A DNA stretch of 64,000 nucleotides from UBA6522 sp965237785 (GTDB lineage: Bacteria; Pseudomonadota; Gammaproteobacteria; Steroidobacterales; Rariloculaceae), in assembly GCA_965237785.1 (NCBI GenBank), contig OZ250159.1, positions 1,178,001-1,242,000 of the forward strand, written 5' to 3'. This document shows positions 8,413-15,862 of the stretch, one piece after another; the first letter of the stretch is position 1; the number at the start of each line of letters is the position of its first letter. The position numbers and the translations under genes are program-made. Below the pieces are notes generated by a model. It worked only from the letters and a program-made list of their open reading frames with translations, did no database searches and was not told where the DNA came from.

Positions 8413-9720
8413 CTAGGGCACGTCGGCCAGCCGCCTTCCGGCAATCCAGACCGAGTGAATCTGCCGCGTTGCCCGGATATCGTCGAGCGGATTGGCGTTC
8501 AGTACAAGCAGGTCCGCCCATCGGCCGGGTTGCAGCGTGCCAAGCTGCCGATCGAGCCCCATGGCGCGCGCGGCGCCGCCCGTCGCGGCGACGAGCGCCT
8601 GTGCCGGCGACAACCCGGCGTCTACCATCATCTCGAGTTCCGTGTGCTCGAAGAAGCCCTGCCACCGGCCCTCGTTCGTGCCGGAATCGGTTCCCAGCGC
8701 AATCAACACACCGGCATCCGACAGGGTCTTCAGATTGCGCTTCCCCTGCTCCAGTGCCTGTTTGATGGCCTGCTGTTCGCTGCCGCTCCGGATCTGATCC
8801 TGACGTACCGGGTCGCTCAGCAGCGTCATTTCTCGTCGGTACGCGTTGACGCCGCGCAAGAAAAACGGATCGCTGAAGAACGCCGGCGTGGTCTCGTAGA
8901 CGAACAGTGCCAGATCGCGCGTCAATGTCGGGACATAGCCGACGTTGCGTCGGTTGATCTCGGCAATCAATGCGGCATCGACGTCCTGGTCACGCACACT
9001 GTGCGCGATCACATCAACGCCCGCGTCGACCAGGCCGCGCGCATCCTGCAGAAAGTACAGGTGCGATGCGACCCGAAGTCCCCGTGTATGCGCCTGATCG
9101 ATTAGCGCCCCGTACACCGCAGGCGTCATGTCGTCGGGACCACCGGTAATGTGGATCTTGACGATGTCGACCCCCGCGTCGGCGTAGCGATCCACGCGCG
9201 CGCGGGCCTCGTCGACCGTATTCAGATCCCGCAAGCTCGCGCCCGCGACATAGACCCGCGCATGCTCGAGGGTTTCGCGCTCCTGGTCGTCGCCCAACTT
9301 CACAGCTTCTTCAAGGTCGTTCGCTCCTACCCCCAGGACCACCACCGTCGTGACGCCGTAGTCGGCGTATAGCCGGAGCTGTCCGACCAACCTGTCGCGA
9401 ATGGGCCGGGCGGACTGATCGGCGTTCAGATGGCCGTGAGCGTTGATGAGTCCCGGTATGATCGTTTTGCCGGAGAGATCGATGTGCACCGCGTCGGCCG
9501 GGGCGGTCACGGCGCCGACCGCCTCAATGCGGCCGTTCCTGATGACCAATGTGGACTGCTCGAGCGGCGCACTTCCTGTGCCGTCAAAGAGTCGCGCTCC
9601 GGTCAGCACCACCGCGGTCCCGTCGGGGGCCTGCGCGTGCGAAGTCTGGAGAGAGACGCCAGCCGCAACCAGCAGCGTGTAAATGAAAGCCGCGGCCAAC
9701 AGCCTGTGTGTTCGAATCAT
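8413..9720 (-). CDS. Exported metal-dependent amidohydrolase (imidazolonepropionase-like)
   Basis: An amidohydrolase-superfamily enzyme, 435 residues from the second of two adjacent ATGs (9720), which sits 6 bases after GGGAGG. The signal peptide (MIRTHRLLAAAFIYTLLVAAG) implies export. Metal-binding landmarks are NAHGHLNAD (HxH), VKIHITGG (bridging Lys region), SHLYF, HSVRD and the C-terminal GTDSG Asp. TAGLINA and LGTLQPGRWADLLVLNANP-type segments are typical of exported Xaa-Pro dipeptidase or imidazolonepropionase relatives in proteobacteria. The substrate is unknown; peptides or small cyclic amides are possible. It is divergent from the sulfatase at 9922, with about 200 bases of shared upstream region. 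Confidence 0.82.
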   Translation of the reverse strand: MIRTHRLLAAAFIYTLLVAAGVSLQTSHAQAPDGTAVVLTGARLFDGTGSAPLEQSTLVIRNGRIEAVGAVTAPADAVHIDLSGKTIIPGLINAHGHLNADQSARPIRDRLVGQLRLYADYGVTTVVVLGVGANDLEEAVKLGDDQERETLEHARVYVAGASLRDLNTVDEARARVDRYADAGVDIVKIHITGGPDDMTPAVYGALIDQAHTRGLRVASHLYFLQDARGLVDAGVDVIAHSVRDQDVDAALIAEINRRNVGYVPTLTRDLALFVYETTPAFFSDPFFLRGVNAYRREMTLLSDPVRQDQIRSGSEQQAIKQALEQGKRNLKTLSDAGVLIALGTDSGTNEGRWQGFFEHTELEMMVDAGLSPAQALVAATGGAARAMGLDRQLGTLQPGRWADLLVLNANPLDDIRATRQIHSVWIAGRRLADVP

Positions 9721-9921
9721 CATAGACCTCCCGTAGCGTGGTCCCCGTTCAGAGGGATGGGATTGACGACACATTGCCGCCATCATACCCCCGATCGAAG
9801 AAGTGTCGACGGGCAAGCGAGTATAGAAGTTCGTACGGACGGAAAAATCGACAATCATTGCTTTCCAGGAAGCATCCACGATAATTTAGACGCTATCTGC
9901 GTGCACACATAAGTCAAAGAC

Positions 9922-11499
9922 ATGATGCAACAAACTACGACGATCCGCCTGACCGGCGCGACGCTGATCCTGTTCGTGCTGGGTGGTTGTGAGCCGCCCT
10001 TGACCGAGGATCAGGCGGCGCAAGACCCGCGGCCGAACATCCTGCTCATCATGGCCGATGACATGGGGTACACGGACATCGGTTCCTTCGGGTCGGAGAT
10101 TCGCACGCCGAATCTCGATGCGCTGGCGCTGGGCGGCGTTCGATTGACCAACTATCACGTCGGCCCCGCCTGTTCCCAGACTCGCACCATGTTAATGAGC
10201 GGCACTTATACCGAGGTCGGCGCCGTACCGGTCGGAGTCCGCAACCGCCACCTGGCGGAGAACGTTGTCGCGCTGCCCCGGTTGATGAAGGACGCGGGCT
10301 ATCGCACCTACATGTCGGGGAAATGGCACATCGGGACGGGTGTCGATGACAACCCCGCCACCCGTGGTTTCGATCGTTCGTTCGCGTTGATGGGCGGCAG
10401 CGCCATTCATTTCGTGGACAACCGTCCGGGGCGCTATCTGGAGAACGGTCGGGAAGTCGTTCTTCCCGACGATTTCTACTCGACGAATTATTACACGGAC
10501 AAGATCATTGAATATCTGCAGGCCAATGAGGGTGACGGTGTGCCGTTTTTTGCCTGGTTCACACCGACCACGCCCCACTGGCCCATGCAGGTCCCCGATG
10601 ACTATCTGCATCGGTACGGAGGCGTTTACGACAGCGGTTACGATGACCTGATTCGAAAACGCGTGCGGCGCGCCGACGAGATGGGCGTTCTGCCGGCCGG
10701 ATTTACGCTCGAGAATTACACGCGTACGGCCGATTGGTCGGTGCTCGACGATGAAGAACGGCGGGTCGAAGCCCGCAAGATGGAACTACACGCGGGCATG
10801 GTCGAGAACTTCGATTTCCACGTGGGACGTGTCATACGCTATCTCCGGGATTCCGGACAGTTCGACAATACGATTATCGTGTTCTCGTCCGATAATGGGG
10901 CGGACGTGTCGTTTCGGGAAGTCGGCTCGTCCGTCGACAACAGTTACGAGAATCTCGGGCGGCCGGGCTCGTATGTATCGATCGCCGGTTGGGGGGATGC
11001 CCTCAGTGCGCCGTTCAAATGGAACAAGGGGTCGCAGGTCGAAGGCGGCATCAGGGTTCCGGCGTTCGTTCATCACGCGTCAATTGCGAACAAGGGCGGC
11101 GTGAACGACGAATTCCTGACGGCCATGGATATGATGCCCACGTTTCTCGAGTTGGCGGGTGCGGTGCATCCCGGCACGATGTACCGGGAGCGAGAGATTA
11201 TTCCTGCGCGAGGCCGTTCGTTCGTGGGTCTTCTCCATGGGGACGACACGCCCATCCACGACGAGAGCAGCGACGGAGGCTGGTACAGTTCGGCCTTGTT
11301 CCGCGGGGAGTGGAAGCTGGTCCGCGTGACAAATCCGAGTCGCGGCACCGGCGAGTGGGAACTCCACAATATCGTGACCGATCCCAGCGAAACCACGGAT
11401 GTCTCGGGTCAACACCCCGAACTCTTTGCTGAACTCATCGCGGAATGGACCCGCATTGGAACGGAAGCGGGCGCCGACGTGGACTTCGGCGCGCCTTGA
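9922..11499 (+). CDS. Lipoprotein sulfatase with a CSQTR active-site motif
   Basis: An S1-family (alkaline-phosphatase fold) sulfatase of 525 residues. It has a lipobox (FVLGGC, Cys23), the metal-binding start NILLIMADDMGY near residue 39, SGKWHIG near 130 and SSDNGAD near 322. The residue expected to become formylglycine is Cys84 in ACSQTRTMLMSG. The canonical motif is C/S-X-P/A-X-R, and here Gln replaces Pro/Ala. The rest of the domain looks intact, so the protein may still be matured, be matured by a relaxed enzyme, or be altered in activity. The start has two adjacent ATGs and no strong ribosome site. The DUF6152-like gene follows after 92 bases. Confidence 0.85.
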   Translation: MMQQTTTIRLTGATLILFVLGGCEPPLTEDQAAQDPRPNILLIMADDMGYTDIGSFGSEIRTPNLDALALGGVRLTNYHVGPACSQTRTMLMSGTYTEVGAVPVGVRNRHLAENVVALPRLMKDAGYRTYMSGKWHIGTGVDDNPATRGFDRSFALMGGSAIHFVDNRPGRYLENGREVVLPDDFYSTNYYTDKIIEYLQANEGDGVPFFAWFTPTTPHWPMQVPDDYLHRYGGVYDSGYDDLIRKRVRRADEMGVLPAGFTLENYTRTADWSVLDDEERRVEARKMELHAGMVENFDFHVGRVIRYLRDSGQFDNTIIVFSSDNGADVSFREVGSSVDNSYENLGRPGSYVSIAGWGDALSAPFKWNKGSQVEGGIRVPAFVHHASIANKGGVNDEFLTAMDMMPTFLELAGAVHPGTMYREREIIPARGRSFVGLLHGDDTPIHDESSDGGWYSSALFRGEWKLVRVTNPSRGTGEWELHNIVTDPSETTDVSGQHPELFAELIAEWTRIGTEAGADVDFGAP

Positions 11500-11591
11500 C
11501 CGGCAGCTGCCTGCAGCGCCCCAATTGATTCTGCCTGCGCGTACCTGAGTGTAAACCTCCTGTCACAAACTTGTCCTTGAGAGACTTGCCT

Positions 11592-12647
11592 ATGAATTCC
11601 CGGATACCAAAACGTTGTGCGCTAACGATTGGAGTCGTCGCATCGGCAGCGGCCTACGGGCACCATTCCTCGGATCCGCATTTCGATCGCGACAACCCTC
11701 TGACGGTGGAGGGCATCGTGACCGACTTGCAGTTCGTTAATCCGCACGGCTACGTGTACTTCGACGTGGCAACAGATGCAGGCGAGGCCGTACCGTGGCG
11801 CTGCGAGCTGTCAGCAGCGACTTCGCTCAGGAGGCGCGGTTGGACGGCCACGTCGATCATGCCCGGCCAAAGGATCGTCGTTAACGGTTTCCCGGCGCGG
11901 CGCGAAGAAAACGTCTGCTTCCTGAATTCGTTTCAATTGGATGGCGGACCGGAGATTGCGAGGGGCGCGAGCCTGGACGAGCCGGGCGCTCAAGCGTCTT
12001 CCACGGCAACAGCCGCTACGTTGCGTCCGGCGAGGCTTGAAAACGGGCAACCGAATCTGACCGGTCCCTGGGTCAGCTTGTCGTTCGGCATGGGCGGTCG
12101 TGGCTTCCGCGACAGCTATGAACCGACACCGGCGGGATTACAGGCGCGCGTCGGTTACGAGATGGCGTTCGACGACCCGATTCTGCGTTGTCATATCGTG
12201 AATGTCATTAACGGCTGGAACCATGATCGGCACGTCAATGACATCTATCAATCCGATGACGTCGTGACCATACAGTACGGCTTCATGGACTTCGTGCGCA
12301 CGGTGCACCTGGGGATGACGGAGCATCCGGCCGATATGGAACCGAGCACCGGCGGACACTCGATCGCCTGGTGGGATGAGGACGTGCTCGTCGTCGACAC
12401 GATCGGGTTCGAGCAGGGTGTGCTGGCGCATCGCGACGGTACCTCCCACAGCGATCGGATGCATTTGGTAGAGCGTTTCCGGGTCGATTCCGACGAAAAC
12501 GTCCTGATTCGTGACTATACGATGGAGGATCCGCTGTTCTTGGCGACGGTCGTTAACGGTCAGGACGCGATGGCGCTCTCCGATGCGCCCTACGAGCGCT
12601 ATGGCTGTGTGGAACTCAGTGGCGATAACAATATCCGCCAGGAGTAG
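11592..12647 (+). CDS. Secreted DUF6152-like protein
   Basis: 351 residues from the ATG at 11592, which follows a GAGAG element; a TTG at 11571 is the alternative. A short signal peptide (MNSRIPKRCALTIGVVASAAAYG) ends just before His-His-Ser-Ser. The first domain has EGIVTDLQFVNPHGYVYFDV near residue 45. The C-terminal domain has SIAWWDEDVLVVDTIGFEQG near residue 260. It is a paralogue of the genes at 187, 6292 and 53879. The last 205 bases are copied about 1.17 kb downstream (13611-13815) at roughly 95% identity, marking this gene as the left edge of a rearranged region. Confidence 0.75.
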   Translation: MNSRIPKRCALTIGVVASAAAYGHHSSDPHFDRDNPLTVEGIVTDLQFVNPHGYVYFDVATDAGEAVPWRCELSAATSLRRRGWTATSIMPGQRIVVNGFPARREENVCFLNSFQLDGGPEIARGASLDEPGAQASSTATAATLRPARLENGQPNLTGPWVSLSFGMGGRGFRDSYEPTPAGLQARVGYEMAFDDPILRCHIVNVINGWNHDRHVNDIYQSDDVVTIQYGFMDFVRTVHLGMTEHPADMEPSTGGHSIAWWDEDVLVVDTIGFEQGVLAHRDGTSHSDRMHLVERFRVDSDENVLIRDYTMEDPLFLATVVNGQDAMALSDAPYERYGCVELSGDNNIRQE

Positions 12648-12658
12648 GCGGATCGCAA

Positions 12659-12832
12659 ATGTCTCGCCACGATTCCATGGCAACGCAGTCAGTCGGGCGT
12701 CTCGCCGGTCGAATGCAGCGGGACTTTTGCCGCGGGCTGTTGGCGACGGGCAAGGGTCCGGTCGCCAACCTGCGCAGGCGGTTGCAGCGCCTGCACCCGG
12801 GTTTGCTGGAGCTGCTGCTGGCTCGGCAATGA
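12659..12832 (+). CDS. Possible small basic protein (low support)
   Basis: A 57-codon frame starting 11 bases after the DUF6152-like stop. It encodes an Arg/Leu-rich peptide (MSRHDSMATQSVGRLAGRMQ at its start) with no recognised domain. A purine-rich GGAGTAGG lies 8-15 bases upstream and could serve as a ribosome site. Composition resembles chance translation of G+C-rich DNA. It is recorded because it fills otherwise empty sequence before the toxin-antitoxin remnant. The rest of 12833-12967 holds the repeat and palindrome listed separately. Confidence 0.2.
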   Translation: MSRHDSMATQSVGRLAGRMQRDFCRGLLATGKGPVANLRRRLQRLHPGLLELLLARQ

Positions 12833-12852
12833 CCCGCCGTGATTTACACATT
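12827..12852 (+). repeat. Left copy of a 26-base repeat
   Basis: This 26-base stretch (core GATTTACACATT) recurs at 17498-17523 with 2 mismatches in the same orientation. In both places it precedes the antitoxin sequence. In the right copy it is joined directly to antitoxin codons, as if 179 bases had been deleted. The two copies bound the segment that carries the nuclease/helicase gene. Confidence 0.8.
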
Positions 12853-12870
12853 TTCGAAGGCGTCATACGA

Positions 12871-12888
12871 ATCAAAGTATACTTTGAT
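12871..12888. promoter_or_regulatory. 18-base perfect palindrome upstream of the toxin-antitoxin remnant
   Basis: ATCAAAGTATACTTTGAT is an exact inverted repeat about 80 bases before the antitoxin ATG, with a TATACT hexamer at its centre. Type II antitoxins often repress their own operon through such palindromes, so this is a plausible operator. That function is inferred from position and symmetry only. Confidence 0.5.
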
Positions 12889-12967
12889 CCAATCGTTGAA
12901 CGGGCCAATGGACGAGGGTCGCCTCGGGTGGCGGGCCGTGCTTCACGAGAGGGACCAAGGAACGCAC

Positions 12968-13189
12968 ATGGAGACACGAACAAGCGCGGATGTACGAGCC
13001 ATGCGAGAAGTCAACTTCAAAGAAGCCGCACATCGTCTGGTTGACGAGTTGCCCGACGACGCCACATGGGACGACGTGATGCGTAAGGCTTACGAGAGGC
13101 AAGCCATCGAAGCGGGTCTCGACGACAGCGAAGCCGGTCGCGTGACCGGCGTGAAGGACGTTCGGAGGAAATATGGGTTGCCTGAATGA
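12968..13189 (+). CDS. Type II antitoxin-like small protein
   Basis: A 73-residue hydrophilic protein whose stop overlaps the following toxin start (ATGA at 13186-13189), the usual antitoxin-toxin arrangement. The middle segment (HRLVDELPDDATWDDVMRKAYER) resembles short antitoxins that pair with ParE/RelE toxins. The C-terminus (GVKDVRRKYGLPE) would contact the toxin. The ATG at 12968 has AAGGA upstream. A second in-frame ATG at 12998 would give a 63-residue protein. A truncated copy (106 of 108 core bases identical) lies at 17524-17638. Because the toxin carries a nonsense codon, this antitoxin may now be a leftover. Confidence 0.65.
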   Translation: METRTSADVRAMREVNFKEAAHRLVDELPDDATWDDVMRKAYERQAIEAGLDDSEAGRVTGVKDVRRKYGLPE

Positions 13190-13473
13190 GGGTCCATTGG
13201 ACCGATGAAGCGCTGGCGCATCTTGACAACATCCACCGTTACATAGCATCGGACGCACCGGTTTACGCGCTCAGAATGGTGGACAAGCTCACACGACGCT
13301 CACAACAGATCGGCGCCTTCCCCCGATCAGGCCGCGTGGTACCCGAATATCGGGAACAAGACGTACGAGAGGTGATTGAAGCACCTTAGCGCATCCTTTA
13401 CCGCATCAAGTCTGAAGACCAAGTCGATGTGCTGGCGGTGTTTCACGGAGCGCAGCTGTTGCCGGGAGGCTGA
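13186..13473 (+). pseudogene. ParE/RelE-type toxin with a premature TAG
   Basis: Translation from ATG 13186 gives a ParE-fold start (MRVHWTDEALAHLDNIHRYI, then FPRSGRVVPEY and VREVIEAP), but TAG occurs at 13387-13389. The same frame then continues with RILYRIKSEDQVDVLAVFHG to a stop at 13473, the expected ParE tail. In the family the interrupted position is the Tyr of a PYR(I)xYRI motif, so TAC or TAT to TAG is the likely change. The 67-residue product lacks the last two strands that carry active-site residues. It overlaps the antitoxin by 4 bases. Confidence 0.8.
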
Positions 13474-13513
13474 GTGGCTCGATGGAACGCCGCACGGCTA
13501 CGTGTACTGCGAT

Positions 13514-13616
13514 GTGTCGAGAGCGGTGTTCGCGCACATGATCCGGGTCCCGGTTCGCACCGTCGAGGGCTGGGAGCAGGGCAAGTCAAAGCCGCCCGAT
13601 TCTGCCGCGGCGGTAC
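13514..13616 (+). pseudogene. Remnant of an XRE-type (HigA-like) antitoxin HTH
   Basis: In one frame this stretch reads SRAVFAHMIRVPVRTVEGWE followed by QGKSKPP. That matches the recognition-helix end of HigA/NadS-type antitoxin HTH domains (the RT-VEGWEQG-KxP pattern). There is no start, upstream helix or C-terminal part. It is embedded between a 19-base match to the DUF6152-like gene and the 205-base copy of its tail, so it is debris from a second toxin-antitoxin locus. Confidence 0.5.
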
Positions 13617-13815
13617 TTCCCACAGCGATCGGATGCATTTGGTAGAGCGTTTCCGGGTCGATACCGACGAAAACGTCCTGATTCGTGACTACACGATGGA
13701 GGATCCGCCGTTCTTGGCAACGGTCGTGAACGGTGAGGACGCGATGGCGCTCTCCGATGCTCCCTACGAGCCCTATGGATGTGTGGAACTCAGTGGCGAT
13801 AACAATATCCGCTAA
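13611..13815 (+). pseudogene. Duplicated 3' end of the DUF6152-like gene
   Basis: About 95% identical over 205 bases to 12437-12641, the end of the upstream DUF6152-like gene, including its C-terminal NNIR before a new stop at 13813-13815. A further 19 bases (13490-13508) match 11742-11760 exactly, from the 5' part of the same gene. The copy therefore lost most of the gene and gained the HTH fragment in between. Nearly all of the roughly ten differences are single substitutions. It has no start of its own. The following 180 bases (13816-13996) hold no gene I can support. Confidence 0.8.
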
Positions 13816-13996
13816 GCGAATTTATTAGGGTTCTTGGACGCAATTCAAGTAAGTATGACCGCCGAATATTGCCCGGCCTTCCTGCATCCCCCATGCGAGC
13901 CAGAATCGTTCTGCCCTGCACGATTCAACGTCGCACCGAGAGCAAGGAGCTCCACCGCTTGATGTACCGTGGCCGTTGTGGGACCTTACCGCGGCC

Positions 13997-15862
13997 ATGC
14001 GACTGCGTTCGAACAAGCTCCTTCTCGCCCCAACGGATCTCGGCAACTTCCTCGGTTGCAAGCACCTATCGTCGCTGAACGTTAGCGCGGCCCGCGGCCT
14101 TAAAGAGCGGCCGACGCGCTCCAACCCGGTGACCGAGGCATTGCAGGCCAAGGGAATAGCCCATGAGCAAGCGTACCTGCGCCACTTGCAGGCGCTGGGC
14201 AAGACAGTTGCCGAGGTGGGGGATCGCGCCCGCGTACAGCGCACCGCTGCACTCATGAACGAAGGGGTTGACGTCATCTACCAAGCCCCTTTGTCCGACG
14301 GCGAGTGGTCGGGGTATGCGGATTTCCTGCTGAAAATCAATCGACCCTGCGGCCTGGGCGACTGGTCCTACGAGGTTGCGGATACGAAGCTCGCGCGGAC
14401 CACGCGCGCGGGAACCATCTTGCAGCTTTGCGTTTACTGCCATCTGCTGGAAAAACTTCAAGGCCATATGCCCGAGCGCATGCATGTGATCACGCCCGCG
14501 AGCGGCTATGCGCCGCTTACGTATCGGACAAGCGATTACATGGCGTACTTCCGGCTACTTCGGAATGGCATCGGAGAATTTGTCGGCGACCCCGGCGAGA
14601 CCTATCCAGAACTTGTTTCGCACTGCGACTACTGTGTCTGGTGGAGCGAGTGCGAGAAGCGACGCCGTGGGGACGATCATCTTTGCTATGTGGCCGGAAT
14701 CTCCCGCATGCAGATCGATACCTTGAGAGCGATGGGAATTCATCGTCTCGCCGAACTCGCAAAGCTGGCGCGCGTACCAAAGCCCGCTCGCGGTTCTCGG
14801 GAAGCGCTCATTCGCACGCGTGACCAGGCAAGGACTCAGGCTATCGGCAGAGAACAAAAGGAGCCCTACTACGAGTTCAGAGAGCCCTTTGACGAAGAGC
14901 ACGGCCTGGCGCTGCTGCCCTCCCCCACCCCGGACGACATCTTCCTGGATTTCGAGGGTAACCGCTTTGTTGAAGACGGAGTACAGGAGTACCTGACCGG
15001 CTGGGTCACGCGGGACACCGACGGCCACGAAGGCTACACGGCCCTGTGGGCGCGCAGCATTGCGGAGGAGAAATGCGCGTTCGAACGTTTCATGGACACG
15101 GCAACCGCAACGTTGCAGCGCAATCCCGGCGCGCACATCTATCACTACGCTCCTTACGAGCCCGCCGCTCTCAAGCGCTTGATGGGGCGTTATGCAACCC
15201 GGGAAGCGGAACTGGACGCCTTGCTGCGCGGCGGCGCTTTCGTGGACCTGCACACTGCGGTCAAACGCGCGCTCATCGCGAGCGTCGAACGCTATTCCAT
15301 CAAGGACCTGGAATGCTTTTTCGGCTATGAGCGAGAACAGGGCCTCCGCGAGGCTTCCATCAGCCGGCGGGCGGTGGAAACGGCAATCGAAGCCGGTGTG
15401 CTGGACGACGCCTTCGATCGCCACTGTCGAATCGTAGAGCAATACAACCGGGAAGACTGCGTGTCCGCGCGGCGTCTGCGCGACTGGCTGGAGGAACTCC
15501 GAACTCAAGTCGTCGCCGGTGGTCACGAGTTCTCCCGGCCAGAACCGGCGGACGGTGAAGCTTCGGAAACCGTCAGCGATCTCGACCGGCAGCTACGGAC
15601 ATTGCGTGATGCGTTGCTCGAAGGGGTTCCACCCGATGCCGCTGACCGTTCCCCGGAGCAGCACGCGCGGTTTGCCCTCGCCCACATGATGGAATTCCAT
15701 CGGCGGGAGGACAAGGCTAGCTGGTGGGAGTACTTCCGGGTATTGGCATTGGAGCCGGAGGAATACGTGGACGAATTGAAGCGCCGAGGCCGAAAACCCA
15801 ACCGCACCCAGCCAACCGTGCGCCGAGGCAACAAGATAGCGCCGAGTTCATCCGGGCGGTGA
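13997..15862 (+). CDS. TM0106-type RecB-like nuclease/helicase, N-terminal part (frameshifted)
   Basis: The nuclease half of a TM0106-family protein. The start at ATG 13997 gives MRLRSNKLLLAPTDLGNFLG, the family's usual opening. A RecB-type nuclease core is visible (GYADFL near residue 106, YEVADTKLAR near 126, QLCVY near 143), followed by a cysteine-rich CDYCVWWSEC segment that could bind a metal or Fe-S cluster. An RNase H-like exonuclease domain follows (IFLDFEGN near 315, YNREDCVSARRL near 490). The frame runs out at 15862 in low-complexity sequence, while the helicase half continues in another frame. The cause appears to be an extra stretch of about 71 bases at 15776-15846. Intact relatives are single proteins of about 1,100 residues. 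The likely role is DNA or RNA processing, possibly in defence or repair. Confidence 0.78.
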   Translation: MRLRSNKLLLAPTDLGNFLGCKHLSSLNVSAARGLKERPTRSNPVTEALQAKGIAHEQAYLRHLQALGKTVAEVGDRARVQRTAALMNEGVDVIYQAPLSDGEWSGYADFLLKINRPCGLGDWSYEVADTKLARTTRAGTILQLCVYCHLLEKLQGHMPERMHVITPASGYAPLTYRTSDYMAYFRLLRNGIGEFVGDPGETYPELVSHCDYCVWWSECEKRRRGDDHLCYVAGISRMQIDTLRAMGIHRLAELAKLARVPKPARGSREALIRTRDQARTQAIGREQKEPYYEFREPFDEEHGLALLPSPTPDDIFLDFEGNRFVEDGVQEYLTGWVTRDTDGHEGYTALWARSIAEEKCAFERFMDTATATLQRNPGAHIYHYAPYEPAALKRLMGRYATREAELDALLRGGAFVDLHTAVKRALIASVERYSIKDLECFFGYEREQGLREASISRRAVETAIEAGVLDDAFDRHCRIVEQYNREDCVSARRLRDWLEELRTQVVAGGHEFSRPEPADGEASETVSDLDRQLRTLRDALLEGVPPDAADRSPEQHARFALAHMMEFHRREDKASWWEYFRVLALEPEEYVDELKRRGRKPNRTQPTVRRGNKIAPSSSGR

